From Vanessa cardui (lineage: Eukaryota; Arthropoda; Insecta; Lepidoptera; Nymphalidae), in the NCBI RefSeq assembly GCF_905220365.1, contig NC_061135.1:8647501-8711500 (forward strand): DNA of 64,000 nt. The letters run 5' to 3'. The position numbers were made by a program, and so were the translations under genes. Each line of letters opens with the position of its first letter. Positions within the stretch are counted from its first letter, which is position 1. Below are positions 34,263 through 46,690 of the stretch, piece by piece. Below the pieces are notes generated by a model. The model was not told the DNA's origin, ran no database searches, and saw only the letters and a program-made list of their open reading frames with translations.

Positions 34263-34700
34263 GAGCTGAGATGGCGCAGTGGTTAGATCGCGTGCTTCTG
34301 AACCGATGATTGCGGGTTCAAATCCAGGCAAGCACTACAGAATTTTTATGTCTTTAATTTGTATTTATAATTCATCACATTATTCATCTAGCATCAGTGA
34401 AGGACAACATCGTGAAGAAACCTGTATGTGTCTAATTTCAACATAATTATGTTACTAAACTAAGCTGTTATGCCCTTTGCGCCTGTTGTTACACTGGCTG
34501 ACTCACCCTTCAAACCGGAACACAACAATACTGAGTACTGTTATTTGGCGGTAGAATAACTGATGAGTGGGTGGTACCTACCCAGACGGGCTTGCACAAA
34601 ACCCTACCACCAAGTAAAGGTAAAGCGTGGTGTATTCTCATAACCTTCTCCTCAAAGTGAGGGCCCAGCTGTGGGAAATTTATAGACCATTACTGTATAT
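34263..34700 (+). repeat. SINE-A copy split by a SINE-B insertion
   Basis: The head has A-box TGGCGCAGTGG (34272-34282) and B-box GGTTCAAATCC (34315-34325), close to pol III consensus. The body runs to ATTTCAACATAATTATGTTA. It resumes after the inserted SINE-B at GCGTGGTGTATTCTC and ends GGGAAATTTATAGACC. Confidence 0.75.
34452..34620 (-). repeat. SINE-B fragment nested in SINE-A
   Basis: Reads reverse complement from CTTGGTGGTAGGGTTTTGTG to AGGCGCAAAGGGCATAACA. The 3' half of SINE-B is missing. It lies between the body and 3' end of the SINE-A copy, in opposite orientation, so it inserted later. Confidence 0.75.
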
Positions 34701-35040
34701 GGGATAGGAAAAAATTGAAGTACGTAACTATCAGTATATTAGCCATAAAATAAAAAATCTAAATCTAAATATCCAAGCATACCCTTAAAATTACTGAATG
34801 CGAAAGACGGTAATTGTAGTGAACTGTTAGTAGAAGGTAAACTAATAAAAATATGGAGCAACATACATCGTACAATAAATGTAACGTAATATCACTTGAC
34901 AACTGTAAATAACGACTCAAATTTATTTTTGTTTCATTTTACCTTTGCTTATGAGTACAATAAAATGTTATGTTAAAAATATTTATCAACAAGGATTACA
35001 TACTATATATGTAAAAGATTTAAAATATATAATATATTCG
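34701..35040. other. AT-rich DNA without recognised genes
   Basis: Nothing recognised. Confidence 0.4.
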
Positions 35041-35313
35041 ATACAAGATTTTATGGATGATAAAAAAGCGTGGAGTTGACACCCGTTGACTTGCAAGCAG
35101 GATATATTAATTTTAATAATTGTGTTAAACTAACGACTTTGTATTTTTTAAAATGTTGAAAAAGAGTAACTACTGAGTTTCTTGCTGGGTCTTCTCGGTA
35201 GAATCTACTTTACGAACCGGTGGTAGCTTCACTTAATTGTAAAATGATGATTCAAAAGTGCTGGTAAAAACCTACTTGAATAAAATTTATTTTGATTTGA
35301 TTTGATATGTTTC
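35041..35313 (+). repeat. LINE 3' end with terminal codons
   Basis: The frame starting at 35041 reads IQDFMDDKKAWS and TGA, the last residues of a jockey/CR1-like polymerase. The 3' UTR follows (CCCGTTGACTTGCAAGCAGG ... ACGAACCGGTGGTAGCTTCA) and ends in repeated TTTGATT. A partial second copy of the last UTR segment lies at about 35398-35453 (TGTCGATTCACAAGTGCTAT). Confidence 0.75.
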
Positions 35314-35764
35314 ATAAAATTTGTACGCTTTTCGCATTCGAGAAAAAAATTCTGTTTAAAATTTTTATTACTTTCCGATAATAGCTTTACTTTCAACATT
35401 ATCCTGTGAAATGTCGATTCACAAGTGCTATTAAAACCTAATTGAATCGATTTGTCTCGACTATAAATATGTGGAAGAATTTTATCTGACATGTATGTAT
35501 GTTGTATGTTGTTGTATATTGGAAATTTTACAAGATATTTCACAGAGTTAGAGATAAACTGAATTCAAATGAAAGTTTTGTAAGGTTTTGTAATAATACT
35601 AGCTAATTCCACGTGGTGGTACGTACTGCCCTCTCTTCACTACATATTGTAAAACAAAGGCCTCATCTTTCTGTATGTTCACGATAAAATCCGAAATTAC
35701 TGAACGGATTTTTATATAGCCTAACACATGATAACCATCACCCTAAAATGGTAGCGAACTACTA

Positions 35765-35855
35765 GTATACATACTAGTCTCTCTCGTATAAGGACAGTGG
35801 TGACCATTTACCGTTAGGTGGCCCATCTCGAGTTCGTCTACTATCTTGAAAAAGA
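35765..35855 (+). repeat. SINE-B 3' fragment
   Basis: Contains GTGGTGACCATTTACCGTTA and GGTGGCCCATCTCGAGTTCG, ending in an A-run. The preceding 35622-35722 carries another repeat word (ATTACTGAACGGATTTTTAT) that I cannot classify. Confidence 0.55.
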
Positions 35856-36227
35856 GTTACTCTGTAATTGGGCTATGTGAGCTTTGTATGTCAAGAAAGG
35901 CAAATTCCCCAGCATATTCATTATTTATCTATTGTATGATATTGGGAAAAAATTTAATCTTCCAGAATTCATATTATGTGATTTTTTTTTGTAAGGGCCG
36001 ATGAGATCTCGGTTTGTATTAGAAATATTTCTACGGATACAATATTAAATGATTCGTAAGATATTGTCGTTTTATATTCTTGTACAACATTTGATTATTT
36101 TGTACTTTAACCGGCCTATGATTTTATTTCTATAAATTTTAATTCATTAATCAATTTTAATATTTTTTACTAAATATAAATAACCTATTGAATAAAATTT
36201 ATCAATAAAATTGTATTATCCAGAATG
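35856..36227. other. AT-rich DNA without recognised genes
   Basis: Nothing recognised. Confidence 0.4.
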
Positions 36228-36494
36228 TCATCCATCCATAAAATTGGAGTGTCTGTTCGTAATATCAAAATAGCCTTTACTATATGTATATGAATATATA
36301 TACGGTACATGTACAAAAAAAAACATTTTCCACAATTTTTGTCTGTGCGTTTGTTCAAGCTTAACTCTGGAACAGCTTTACTGATTTTGACGGGACTAGC
36401 ACTGACAGATAGATGTTGAATAAGTAGTAAATAAGGCTAAAACAATATATTTTTTGCTAAATTCCAACGTGCCTGAAGCCGCGGGCACAGCTAG
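36228..36494 (+). mobile_element. Non-autonomous Helitron (second family)
   Basis: Starts with TC (TCATCCATCCATAAAATTGG), continues GAGTGTCTGTTCGTAATATC, and ends GAAGCCGCGGGCACAGCTAG followed by T. The CCGCGGGC hairpin plus CTAG are Helitron terminal marks. The same family is at 44456 and 55515 on the other strand. Confidence 0.7.
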
Positions 36495-36867
36495 TTATAT
36501 ATAAAAGATTGAAATTTAAAATTGTATGTCATGTTACTAATATAATAATAATTAAAATTTAATTACTGTTATCTCCTGCGGTATTAACTGCAGGTTAAAT
36601 AATTTGTTCTTAAACTAGTATTTTTTTTATTAAGGCGGTTTTGTATGAGACACGTATCTGTACTAGGTGTATCTGTATATCAGATAAGCCAGCCTCTCCT
36701 AGTTCTAGATCAGATAATGAAACTTACGTACTCATATCTACTACTCATGCTTAACAACCCCAACATATATATGTACATATGAACTTTACGTAGGTCAATT
36801 TATTTGTAATGACGCAATTGGTATATCAATGCTAGTATTGGTTACGTTTAAAGCTGTCAGTAGTCCT

Positions 36868-36990
36868 CTACTATGTTGTGCATGTTTTTTTCATATAAAA
36901 CTTCCTCTTGAATCAATCTATCTATTAAAAAAAACTGCATCAAAATCCGTAGTGTAATTTTACAGATCTAAGCATACATAAGGACAGATA
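36868..36990 (-). repeat. Helitron fragment (6293 family)
   Basis: Contains CTCTTGAATCAATCTATCTA and CAAAATCCGTAGTGTAATTT in the plus direction. Both termini are absent. Confidence 0.6.
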
Positions 36991-39913
36991 TTTTAGAAAA
37001 TTTTCGGAGGCAACTTGACTTGCAGCGGTTTACACTTTTTTCAGAAACCAGTGTCTTTTTTATTCATATAAATGAAGGCCACCACTGAATATTAAGCGAT
37101 GTACAATGGAGGCTGACATAAATGTATTTAAGATTTGTATTTATATTCTATATAATGTTTTACCTTACTTATGTATAAAATTGTAAGTTGATAACAAAAC
37201 GGGTTTAAAAATAGAAAACACAATCCTGTGAACGAACCATCTGTATATTGGATGTCCGTAAACTTATTTTCTTTAAATCTCTGTGAATCATATATAGAAA
37301 AAGTATTATTACTACAGAAAACCGCTATGTACTAATTTTAATTACAGTGGTATCAAGTCAAAGCAATACTTAATTATACAATTTACAAAGATACTTTATA
37401 TAGTATTGCAATATTTATATTTCATCGCAATTGCAAAAACTTATCATCTTCAATAAGTTAATAGAAGAAAACGATCGTTATGAATCATGCTTCAAGTTGG
37501 GTCGCTATTACCCGCGTTGCGACCATAATTCCACCTTTATTAACCACTAAATATTTCCTCGTTTTATTTTACCCCAATAATGATTCTCCGCTTGTTTCCT
37601 TATACTTTATGTTAAGGATAATGTTACAAGCAATTTGAAACTTCACAACATTAACAACAGATAATAACTCATACTAATTAAATCGTTTTGTTGGGAATTC
37701 CTGATAAATTGTTTGTGATATTATGAAGCATAATTATAATTTATAAAATAAGAATATTGTGTATACGTTAGTGAGGTTTACATGATATTAATTTTGAATG
37801 GGTGTTTAATATTGACATTGTTCAAAAATTAAATTTTGATTATGAATATAGGTGCATCAGTATATCTGTTGTGTGCTTATGAATTTGACTACACGGTATT
37901 TTTATGATTGACTTTTCATAATTATGATTTTTATCAACTAGAAATAAATATAACAACAGTCTTTTAACATTGTTAAATTTTGATTTGGAAGATATTAATT
38001 CAATAGAATTTTTATTAAGCGACTTTTTTAAAGTATAAACTTGAAAATACGTGATGTACAGTTTCTACAGTGATTCTGAAACTGAACGTGAGCCTTTCAA
38101 TCACAACTTCGGTGTTTCAAAACAGAATATTTCCAACACAAAAGTAGTTTCACGACACGTGATACCGTGATGGGGGCCTGGGGTATATTTCGGGAATTTG
38201 TCAAAAAAACTACGATACACACGAAGAGAAGAATTCGAACGTTTTGTTATAAATATCAAAATATATTCACACCCCGTGGGAGCTCACCTATGTTTGAACG
38301 TCAAAAGTAATAACATAAAAGTTACTTTTACTGCGACCTTTACGTTCTCCCATTAGTCATAATGTGTGTACGGTCTAATGTAATTGAACTTAACAAGCAT
38401 GTTAAGTGTATAAAGGCCAGACCGATCGATGGACTGTTTGATCAATACATCCGTCACGTTTGCTTCAATTAGGAAACCTTTTTATTGTGTCATTCTATTA
38501 TATTCTTAGCACGACGTACATGTGATATGATTGAGGATTTAATATAAGAACGGCCATCCATAATTGACTTAAATAGAATTTTGCGTTCTAACTTTATATT
38601 TGCCGATTAAACGATTTATGTTAATCTAATATTATAATTAACAGAAACGACCGTAATTACTAATATTTATAAAATTATAAAGGAGTGGAGTTAGTGTTAA
38701 TTTTAATGGGATAATAAATTGTGAATAATTAATATTTTAATTTCATAACTTGCTGTGTTTTCTTTGAAGAATTTATATTGTAAGTCGTTCCTAATTTCAA
38801 ATGGAATTTGGATTTTTAATTTATCAGTGAAATTAACATAAACATAATGACATAATGAATTATAATAAACGATTTAATTATAATAAATAAATGAAATAAA
38901 ACTTACAATATAATATGTAAATTAAATTAAAACATTAGTATATAAATAAATTTAAAAAAAAGTAATTTATTTCATTCAAAGTAGTACATAGAGTAAAAGT
39001 TTTCAACATTTGTTAATAAAAATTAATGATAGGTTAACTGTTATATATATAAAACATTGTATATGAAAACAATTATAATTCGAATCGAAGATCTCTTGAA
39101 GTGAAAAAAACAAAAGAATGTATTGTGTATCGCGAAAAATATTTCTCATACGAGTTTTAGCAAAATTGTGCGTCCTCGACATTTCTGATTGTATTATCAT
39201 TATATTTGATTAAAAAAACATCAAAGCAATATTGTTAGCTTATAGGTAAAGTAAATCTTAAAAGTGCTTTCGAATATGTTATATTATATTCATGAGAGTC
39301 TATATATATAGTATTGACAAATATTCGAGTATTTTTATGGTATTATTAAATTTACATTTATGTACCTAAGCGTTCTGCTATTGTTGTTTTTTTAAATCAT
39401 TGATTTATGTTTTATCAATATACATCCATTGGTAACGTATATGTGTATTAGTTTTTATTGGGCTTCACTCATTTTTCACGTAGAGCTCTATTACCCCGTA
39501 CAAGTAGAACAATTCAACGAATATATATATGTTTTCATGTAGAATACTTTGGTATTGATATGTATCAATACAGATTTTTAATCTATAGACGTTCTTGATT
39601 TTTGATGATAGGAATAGCAACAGCAATATTGGTGCACATTTCTATTCGGGTTTCATCAGCATTTTTAAAAGTGATCTCCTAAAATAAGGGAATTAATGCT
39701 CGTATGCAATTTTTTAATTGAGGTAAAAAGCTGATTTCGAATATCGAAAGTAATACAATTAGTAATTAATATTGTTTAAGAAAAATCTTGTACTTACATA
39801 CTCTTCAAAAGTCAGACTAATGAATTAAAAAAGAGAATGCGTGTAGCAATTAAATTCAGCTTATAGTAATATCTTCTCTTAAAAACAGTTTATTCATAAT
39901 TATAAATAGTAAA
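36991..39913. other. AT-rich DNA without recognised genes, ~2.9 kb
   Basis: The longest stretch free of recognisable repeats in the window. No protein-like frame, no splice-supported exon I could defend. Could be intronic or intergenic unique DNA. Confidence 0.45.
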
Positions 39914-39915
39914 CA

Positions 39916-39945
39916 AGCTAACCCGCTCGCTTCGCTGGGCGAGAA
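39916..39945 (-). repeat. Helitron 3' terminus relic
   Basis: CTAACCCGCTCGCTTCGCTG plus GGCG is, on the minus strand, a CGCCCAGCGAAGCGAGCG hairpin followed by GGGTTAG. It resembles the terminus at 29823, but the final CTAG has changed. No further element sequence recognised. Confidence 0.5.
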
Positions 39946-41679
39946 ATATGACTTAATAATAATTAATTAACATTTTACCAGACTTAACTCGTAGATCACG
40001 ATGATATAAAAGCCGTTGAAATACACAAGTAAAATTTTAAACCTTTTATATTATCAAGGCTTAGTATTATTTTGAATAAATGCCTACGTAAATGTTTTAT
40101 GTCTAATTGTAATTTTGCTTACACGATTACATACATTATCAACGATAAAGCAAGTCATTTATGTAAATGAAGAAGAAAAAGTGACTAAAATTTCCCGTGG
40201 GAACTCCGGGAGATATTTTTTCGTTTACATCAATCTCCTGAATTAGATTGCTTGGTTACAAAATCTGAAGCACACCGACTTTCCTACTCTAATGGATGTA
40301 TGTTTATATGATAAGAGTTCGAAGTACTAAATTAGATCTCTAATTTCTCGGCTATTACCCTATTTAAAAATTGGAGTATTGTGTTTCACGAGGCCATTTA
40401 AATTATTGTTAGGTAAAGTGTAATAGAATTTAATAATTCGATTTCAAACAATTGTAAGTTGTTTTTAACCAACCACAAAATTGCAGGAAATATAAGGCGA
40501 TTCAGTTGATAAAAAGCCCTATGCTTATATCATTATTATAGTGAGTGTGTACTGTAATAAAATAATGATTGGTCGAGCGCAGTAAAACGCGGAAAGCGTT
40601 CTTGAATTCTTTGGTTAAATTTAGAAGGAACAAGTCACTCATATAGATTGGCCTATTATGCTATTTTTATCATGAAAGTGCTATTAAATGCTGTACTAGT
40701 ATTTCATAATAAGCTATTTATGTATATTACCTGTTTTATTGAATGAGTATTTGCATTTTTTATATTACAGGTTTTTCTTTCTGTTAACTTTCCTAGTGGA
40801 AATATTTGCAATGGATAAGTGATTTTAAATGTGGATTTTTTTTTACTAATATTACAAATGAGAACGTAATTCGTTAGTTTGTCCTCGGCCTCTCGGGCTT
40901 TTGGGACTCAGTTTTGACAAGTATATGCATTAAGGAGGCGTCATCCTCCTGCAATGAGTTTACGCATCACGGCCTAACAGATTGTGTCGTCAGTGGAATT
41001 CCCAGCGGAGATATCACGTTACCAAGAATGGGAAAGACACCCGAAAGATGCTGGATAGAGACGCTCTGATTAGTGGCTCCCAAATGTATTATATGATATC
41101 CCATCATGAGAGTTATTAAAAAAATATACAATTTGTTTGACTCAGAAAACAAAATTATAAGGTTTCTGTTTCGAGTAGTATTATTGTTTGTATAATATAT
41201 AGACTCAGTAACTACTCTTATATTATTAATAAAGTGCCAACTATAGATCTAAGAGTAATCCCTCGTGATATTTAATTACATTAGTTCACTCACTCTTAAA
41301 ACCGCAGCACAGCATCGCAAAACTTTATACAGGCCGGCTGCAATATATTATTGAAATAATTATAATAAAATCATGATAAAAAAAGGTTACAGTTCGTGAA
41401 CATATTAAAGTGATCGTATCTACGTATTTATCAATTTATGTTATCCAATTTATAATATCCATTTGTATAGATGCTGTATGTAATATATTAGTGGAATACC
41501 ACTGACAGACTCATCACAGGTACTGCGAAATCAATTGTCTTGTGATTCAGTGAAGTTACTCGAATTGTAACATAAATAAATCTTTAAAAAAAAAACTTTT
41601 TTTTAAATAGTAAAATCCTTAGCTCAATTTTCAACAAGTCGGGACGTTTTTTTTTCATGTAGGTAGTTGTCTGTGTGGT
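39946..41679. other. AT-rich DNA; small GC-richer island
   Basis: About 40900-41080 is GC-richer (GGGAAAGACACCCGAAAGAT) without a recognisable frame. A short SINE-B-like scrap (TTCACTCACTCTTAAAACCG) lies near 41285. Confidence 0.4.
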
Positions 41680-41850
41680 GTAGTGATAAGTGGTCACCCA
41701 TTGGCGCCGTGAGAAATTTTCATTGATCCAATATACCACCAAACTTCGTAATTAAGTGCCTGAAGTTACATTGACTCACTCACTCTTAAGAAAACAACAA
41801 TACACTGTAATGGCTTGACGGGCTTGCACAAAGCCCTACCAGCAAGTCAT
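41680..41850 (-). repeat. Old SINE-B copy
   Basis: Reverse-complement landmarks are AAGTGGTCACCCATTGGCGC, TTGACTCACTCACTCTTAAG and GGGCTTGCACAAAGCCCTAC, with internal deletions. Confidence 0.6.
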
Positions 41851-42014
41851 CAGAAAACCAGTTTATATATATATACACGTTTTTCTTCGTACTTCTTTTA
41901 ACGAATAGATAAAAACATAAGAGATAATACATCAAGTTAAGTATACCATATTATCGTGCAATAAAATATAAAACAATGTATATGTTTGTAGCTTGTTTTA
42001 CAACGGTACTTAGC

Positions 42015-42165
42015 TGCAAGTGATATATGAAGGTTTCCCCGTGATGTTTTCCCTCGCCACCCAGAAGGAGATAAATTATAAATAAAAGTAAAGCACACGA
42101 AATTTCGGCAGTGTTACCCTGAATGTAAGCCCGCCATCTTTGATTTATGATTCACGTGTTCTGTC
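42015..42165 (-). repeat. Old SINE-A copy
   Basis: Recognisable are AAGGTTTCCCCGTGATGTTT, GAGATAAATTATAAATAAAA, a decayed head region and TGATTCACGTGTTCT. Both ends eroded. Confidence 0.55.
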
Positions 42166-42552
42166 AACATATAAGCTCTACTTTCAGTCATTATGGTAGA
42201 TTCCATATTACTCTAAATTTTAAATAGTCATTCGTAAATCTTAATAAAGACCTGGTAATTGAAATGCTATGTCCACTGTGTTTGTGTTTTTTAATCTGTC
42301 TCGATTTTGATTTGTGAATAAATTTGAATATAATGATAATTAAGGTAACTAGACAGGGGAAGTATTTGATAAATGTTTTTATGTTATAAGATAGATAAAT
42401 AAGCGTGTAGTTAGATACATTAATTTATAATTTACATGAAAATGAGCGCAAAGAACAATTAATTAGTGAAAAAGAGTAACTATTTAAATTTGTCGGTTTT
42501 TAGTTTTTATGGAAAACGTCCAAAAATTTTGTACTTCAAAGTAAAAAAAAAA

Positions 42553-42745
42553 ATCGTCAAAGAACGTTTGTATGCTAAAGGTTATTAAAACATTTAAAAT
42601 CGCCTCCAGGCGTTTCCAAAATAAATAATTTATCATTGTTAACACGAATTTCTGACATAAAAAAAGGAGATATAATCCCGCTTTCTTTCGCCGGTTCTTA
42701 TTAGGTCTGAGGTATTTCTTTCCTGTAGGTAGAATTTTTGAATTT
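42553..42745 (+). pseudogene. LINE 3' end with C-terminal codons
   Basis: The frame 42553-42588 reads IVKERLYAKGY and stop, the end of a jockey/CR1-like polymerase (compare VKGRLNAKCYY at 18001). The UTR includes ATCGCCTCCAGGCGTTTCC and CTTTCTTTCGCCGGTTCTTA. Confidence 0.65.
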
Positions 42746-42791
42746 TAGTAGAAAATTTTGATTAAAGTATAATAAATAGAACGTTATCTCT

Positions 42792-42890
42792 TCTGATTTA
42801 CTATAACATAAGTGCTTAAGCTACTTACATTGGGATCAGGGTTAATGTAATTGATACATATGTCTCATATTTATTTATTTATTCATTATA
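42792..42890 (+). repeat. SINE-C 3' fragment
   Basis: TCTGATTTACTATAACATAA, AAGCTACTTACATTGGGATC and ATTTATTTATTTATTC match the 3' half of the SINE-C at 6396. The tRNA-like head is missing. Confidence 0.65.
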
Positions 42891-42974
42891 AAAAAGAGGT
42901 TATTTTATTAAAAATCAATATTGTTTGATTGTTATTATATTAAATAACTTATACTAAAATTTAAAATTATTATT

Positions 42975-43040
42975 CAAGATTTATACAGTAACTACTTTTA
43001 ATTAAGATTTGTGTATATTTAAACATTTAAAGTTTCTAAT
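42975..43040 (+). repeat. LINE 3' UTR scrap
   Basis: TATACAGTAACTACTTTTAA and GTATATTTAAACATTTAAAG match the UTR that follows the LINE tails at 5690 and 29149. Confidence 0.5.
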
Positions 43041-43579
43041 AAGAAAAAGGTAAATATATAATAAAATATGTTATACAAGAAATGGATCATTATTATGAAT
43101 ATTCTTAGTAATGAAAGGATATAACTGCGAAATAAGGAAGTCTCTTGATAAAATAAGGAACTCTCCATACTTCAATTTCCGCATCTATACTGGGAATAAA
43201 CGAAATATTATTAAAAAAACACATTTAAGATTAAAATATATTGTGTGTAAAGGCGTCAATTAATAATTACGGTTTAAACAGAATATGTTTCCTGCATAAT
43301 ACGTATATGTGATTCATTCAAAAACAATACCGTGCGTAATTTTGATAAAACTCAGCGTGACAGCTGCTTAAAATTATTAATATTAAAACCGGCAAAATGA
43401 AGGTTGAGCGGGAATAACATCAGCTTGCTAACATAATATAACCCGCGTAAATTCGTTTCGAGTTTCGTTTTATAATATGTTTTTTAATTATTGTTTTATT
43501 TCCCAAGAATTGTGTAAAGTAAATAGGCGTTTATGTATATAAATGTTTGTTTTTTTTTTATGATTTAATTATACATTTT
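43041..43579. other. AT-rich DNA without recognised genes
   Basis: Nothing recognised. Confidence 0.4.
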
Positions 43580-43893
43580 ACTTGGTTGTAGGGCTTTGTG
43601 CAAGCCCGTCTGGGTAGGTGCTACCCACTCATCAGTTATTCTACCGCCAAATAACTTGTACTTAATCAGTTAGTTGTGTTACTTGTGTAGTACTCAGTAT
43701 TGTTGTGTGCCGGTTTGAAGGGTGAGTGAGCAGGTGTAACTACAGGCTTGGTTGTTAGTTCCCAAGGCTGGTGGCACATTGACGATGTAAGGAATAGTTA
43801 ATATATCTTACAGCGTCATTGTCTATGGGTGATGGTGACCGCTTACCATCAGGTGGCCCATATGCTCGTCCGCCAATTTATACCGTAAAAATA
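43580..43893 (+). repeat. SINE-B copy, full length with internal insertion
   Basis: Full from CTTGGTTGTAGGGCTTTGTG to TATACCGTAAAAATA. After CCGCCAAATAA it carries about 36 extra bases (CTTAATCAGTTAGTTGTGTT...), seemingly a local duplication of neighbouring words. GGCACAAGGGACATAACATC is shortened relative to 23790. Confidence 0.75.
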
Positions 43894-44455
43894 TATTTTC
43901 ATATTTAATGTCAACATAATATTGAAAGTTGTTTTTATGTAAAATATATGGAGTAAAGAAAATAAATCCATTGAGTTACGTTACTAAAATAAATGTATTT
44001 TCTTAATATTATAATAATATATAAAGAGAAAATTTGGGGGGTTTTGTATCATATTTCTGATGGTAAATCCTATCTGGTAGTATATAGTAGTATCGCGATA
44101 TTTGATTATTGATTGACTATATTAAAAAATTAACGAAATGTACCTCCGCGAGTTACATAGACCGGTTTATCTCAGGTCAGCGTATTTTCAAAACAGCTGT
44201 TAGTTAACCTTGACTATTATAAGTGTACTGCTCTAGTGAGGAAAGGAATTTGCAAACGACAATTTTAAACTTAGTAAAACAGTTTTTATTCTAGAACTGA
44301 AATGCTAAAAGCGACACTGACAAATGATCATTCGTAACGTATGTTCTTTAACGTTTAGGGAAATGGGAAATGTTCTTTTAACGTTTAGAAAATCCTTTTC
44401 TAGACATATTGTATGAGAATGATAAATTGTTTATAGTGCTATTTTTATTTACATA
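43894..44455. other. AT-rich DNA without recognised genes
   Basis: Nothing recognised. Confidence 0.4.
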
Positions 44456-44734
44456 CTAGCTGTGCCCGCGACCTTGTACGTGTTTGAATGTAACAAAAAA
44501 CATATTACTGTAGCCTAAGTTACTCCTTGTTATATGGGTGGGTTATCTGCCAGTGAAAATTCCTTCAAAATCGGTCCAGCCGTTCTATAGATAAGCTGGA
44601 GCAAACAGACAGACAAAAATTGTAAATAATTGTATTTTGGTATATGTACTGTGTATACGAGTATGCATTGAGTAAAAAAGGCTATTTTAATATTACAAAC
44701 AGGCACTCCAATTTTATTATATGTAAAGATAAGA
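44456..44734 (-). mobile_element. Non-autonomous Helitron (second family), near complete
   Basis: On the minus strand it runs from TCTTATCTTTACATATAATA through AAATTGGAGTGCCTGTTTGT to CGCGGGCACAGCTAG followed by T. The interior includes AAAATCGGTCCAGCCGTTCT (plus). Same family as 36228. Confidence 0.7.
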
Positions 44735-45395
44735 CTCCTACGTTAAAAGTAACGTCGTTATTATAATTAAAATAACTTATACATGATATGATATTATGAT
44801 ATCAGTATAGTATTTTGACAATTTCATTTTGTTTTGTTAATAAGGCAATGAAATACATATTTCTTTGACGAACATTTGTTTATATGTTCTTCTCGTGTCG
44901 TTTGTACAGAGCAGGTGTGTCACAACCTGTGCCTAATTTTCACAGAATTTAATTAAAATTTTGATAATAGTAACATTACTTTATTATGATGTTAGTAGAT
45001 ATATTGTTATATTAAATTCAGTGAGACGATTTTTCTTATTCGAAAGTCTTTGTCTGGTCTTCTTAATCAGACTTTAAAAGTTCATTCATCGTTCTACGAA
45101 GTTCTAGTTTTAAGTTTTCTTAGATGGCGAAATACTAATAAACCTCGCAAAACAATATTCAGTTATGAATAACTTAATATAGTCTTCTTGCAAAGAAGTA
45201 TTTTATCAAGTATTTTGTAGGAAGAATCGAAAAACCTTAGTGATTCGAATCATTAGCCTGTAAACTCCTATTATACGTTAAGGCGTATTAAAGTTATGAG
45301 TTTTTATACTTATTACGTTCTGCGTTATTCTTACTATCACTTTAAATATAAATTATATTATTATGTATTTAATTTTGATATAATACCTTACAGTT
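44735..45395. other. AT-rich DNA without recognised genes
   Basis: Nothing recognised. Confidence 0.4.
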
Positions 45396-45694
45396 AGAGC
45401 CTGTAAATTTCCCGCTGCTAGGCTAGGGCCGCCTTTTCCTTTCAGGGAAAGGTTTGGAGCATATTCTACCAAATTGCATATATAAATACATTGTGTTGGA
45501 TGCACAAGTTGCAAGAACATTATTGAAATTAAGTACATGCAGATTCTCTCACGATGTACGTTCATCACCGAAATGAAAACAGTAAATTGATACTAATTAA
45601 GTAATTTACAAATATTATGTAGTGTTTGTCTGAATTTGAACCCGCAATCATCGGTTAAGATGCACACGTTCCAACCATTGGGCCATCTCGGCTC
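45396..45694 (-). repeat. SINE-A copy, full length but diverged
   Basis: The 3' end (GCCTGTAAATTTCCCGCTGC) lies at the left and the tRNA-like head (CATCGGTTAAGATGCACACG, GGGCCATCTCGGCTC) at the right. The body is substituted heavily in the middle. No clear target duplication. Confidence 0.7.
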
Positions 45695-46618
45695 AGAGTT
45701 ATAAGGGCACAAAAGCTTACAGGTAGCCAATCTAAACAATGATTCCATATGTATTGTATAAACGCTACCACATCGCATGAACGATCGAATTATCTCCAAG
45801 TAGTCAATATGTTGTGCGTGTGGCCCTAATTGGCTTTGTGATTCATCTATGTAAATCTAATTTATCATTGACATTTTCTATGAATAGTAATTCCAAACAT
45901 TCTAAAGAATTAGTTGTAATAAAGCATAAATAGGTTTATTTGATTAAACACGACACCTATTAAATTCGAGTATATCAAAATACTATTTCTTATTTTTTCA
46001 GGTTTTGTCAACATAGGTATATATTAAAAGATTTCCCGTTTATCACATTATTCTGGTTTCGTTAAGTTGCTAGAAAGTTATGGTCCCCTTGTATTAGACA
46101 ACTTGGTGAATTTCAATGAGGTTCGAAATAAAACTATAGGTACTCAGCCAGCTGTTAAACTCCAACTTGTAATTATAAATCAATATTTTAATGTAGCATT
46201 AAACCAATCACTTATGAAATACCATCACTACAAAAAATACCATTTTTATCCTACATTCCACACTTTTAGTATCTTATAAACCTTTGTATACCGTTGTTAT
46301 ACAATAAACAGTACACAGTCGTAGAAAAACAGATTATCTATGTAGTTTTGTTTTATATATTAGACTAAAAGCAAAGTTGGATTGAGTGGAAATTTGCTAC
46401 TTTTAAAACTGTGATGAGTTACATGGAGTAAAATACGGCACCACAGCGAATGCGCGTGTAAAAATGACCTCGGATACTTTTGGAAGGAATCCCAGAGGTT
46501 CAATTCGGAAAAATTCCACATTGTTCCCCAGTGGCCCGGTACAATACTAATATTTCCTCTGCGTAAAAATTGGTTTTATTCCATGTTTTATACTTTTTTT
46601 TTTTATAATATAATAATT
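45695..46618. other. DNA without recognised genes
   Basis: A patch at 46430-46540 is GC-richer (GAATGCGCGTGTAAAAATGA) but unassigned. Confidence 0.4.
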
Positions 46619-46690
46619 ATGTGGAATATGTTCCAAACCTTCTTCAAGCCCAGCTATGAGAAGTTTACAGGCTGTTGTTGTTGTTGTATA
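46619..46690 (+). repeat. SINE-A 3' end, 5'-truncated
   Basis: TGTGGAATATGTTCCAAACC to GTTTACAGGCTG plus a (GTT)n tail. Only the last ~70 bp remain. Confidence 0.65.

Noticed and set aside
34263..34340. Possible tRNA gene (good A and B boxes)
   Set aside because: Head of a SINE-A copy; the same head followed by the same body occurs many times in the window.
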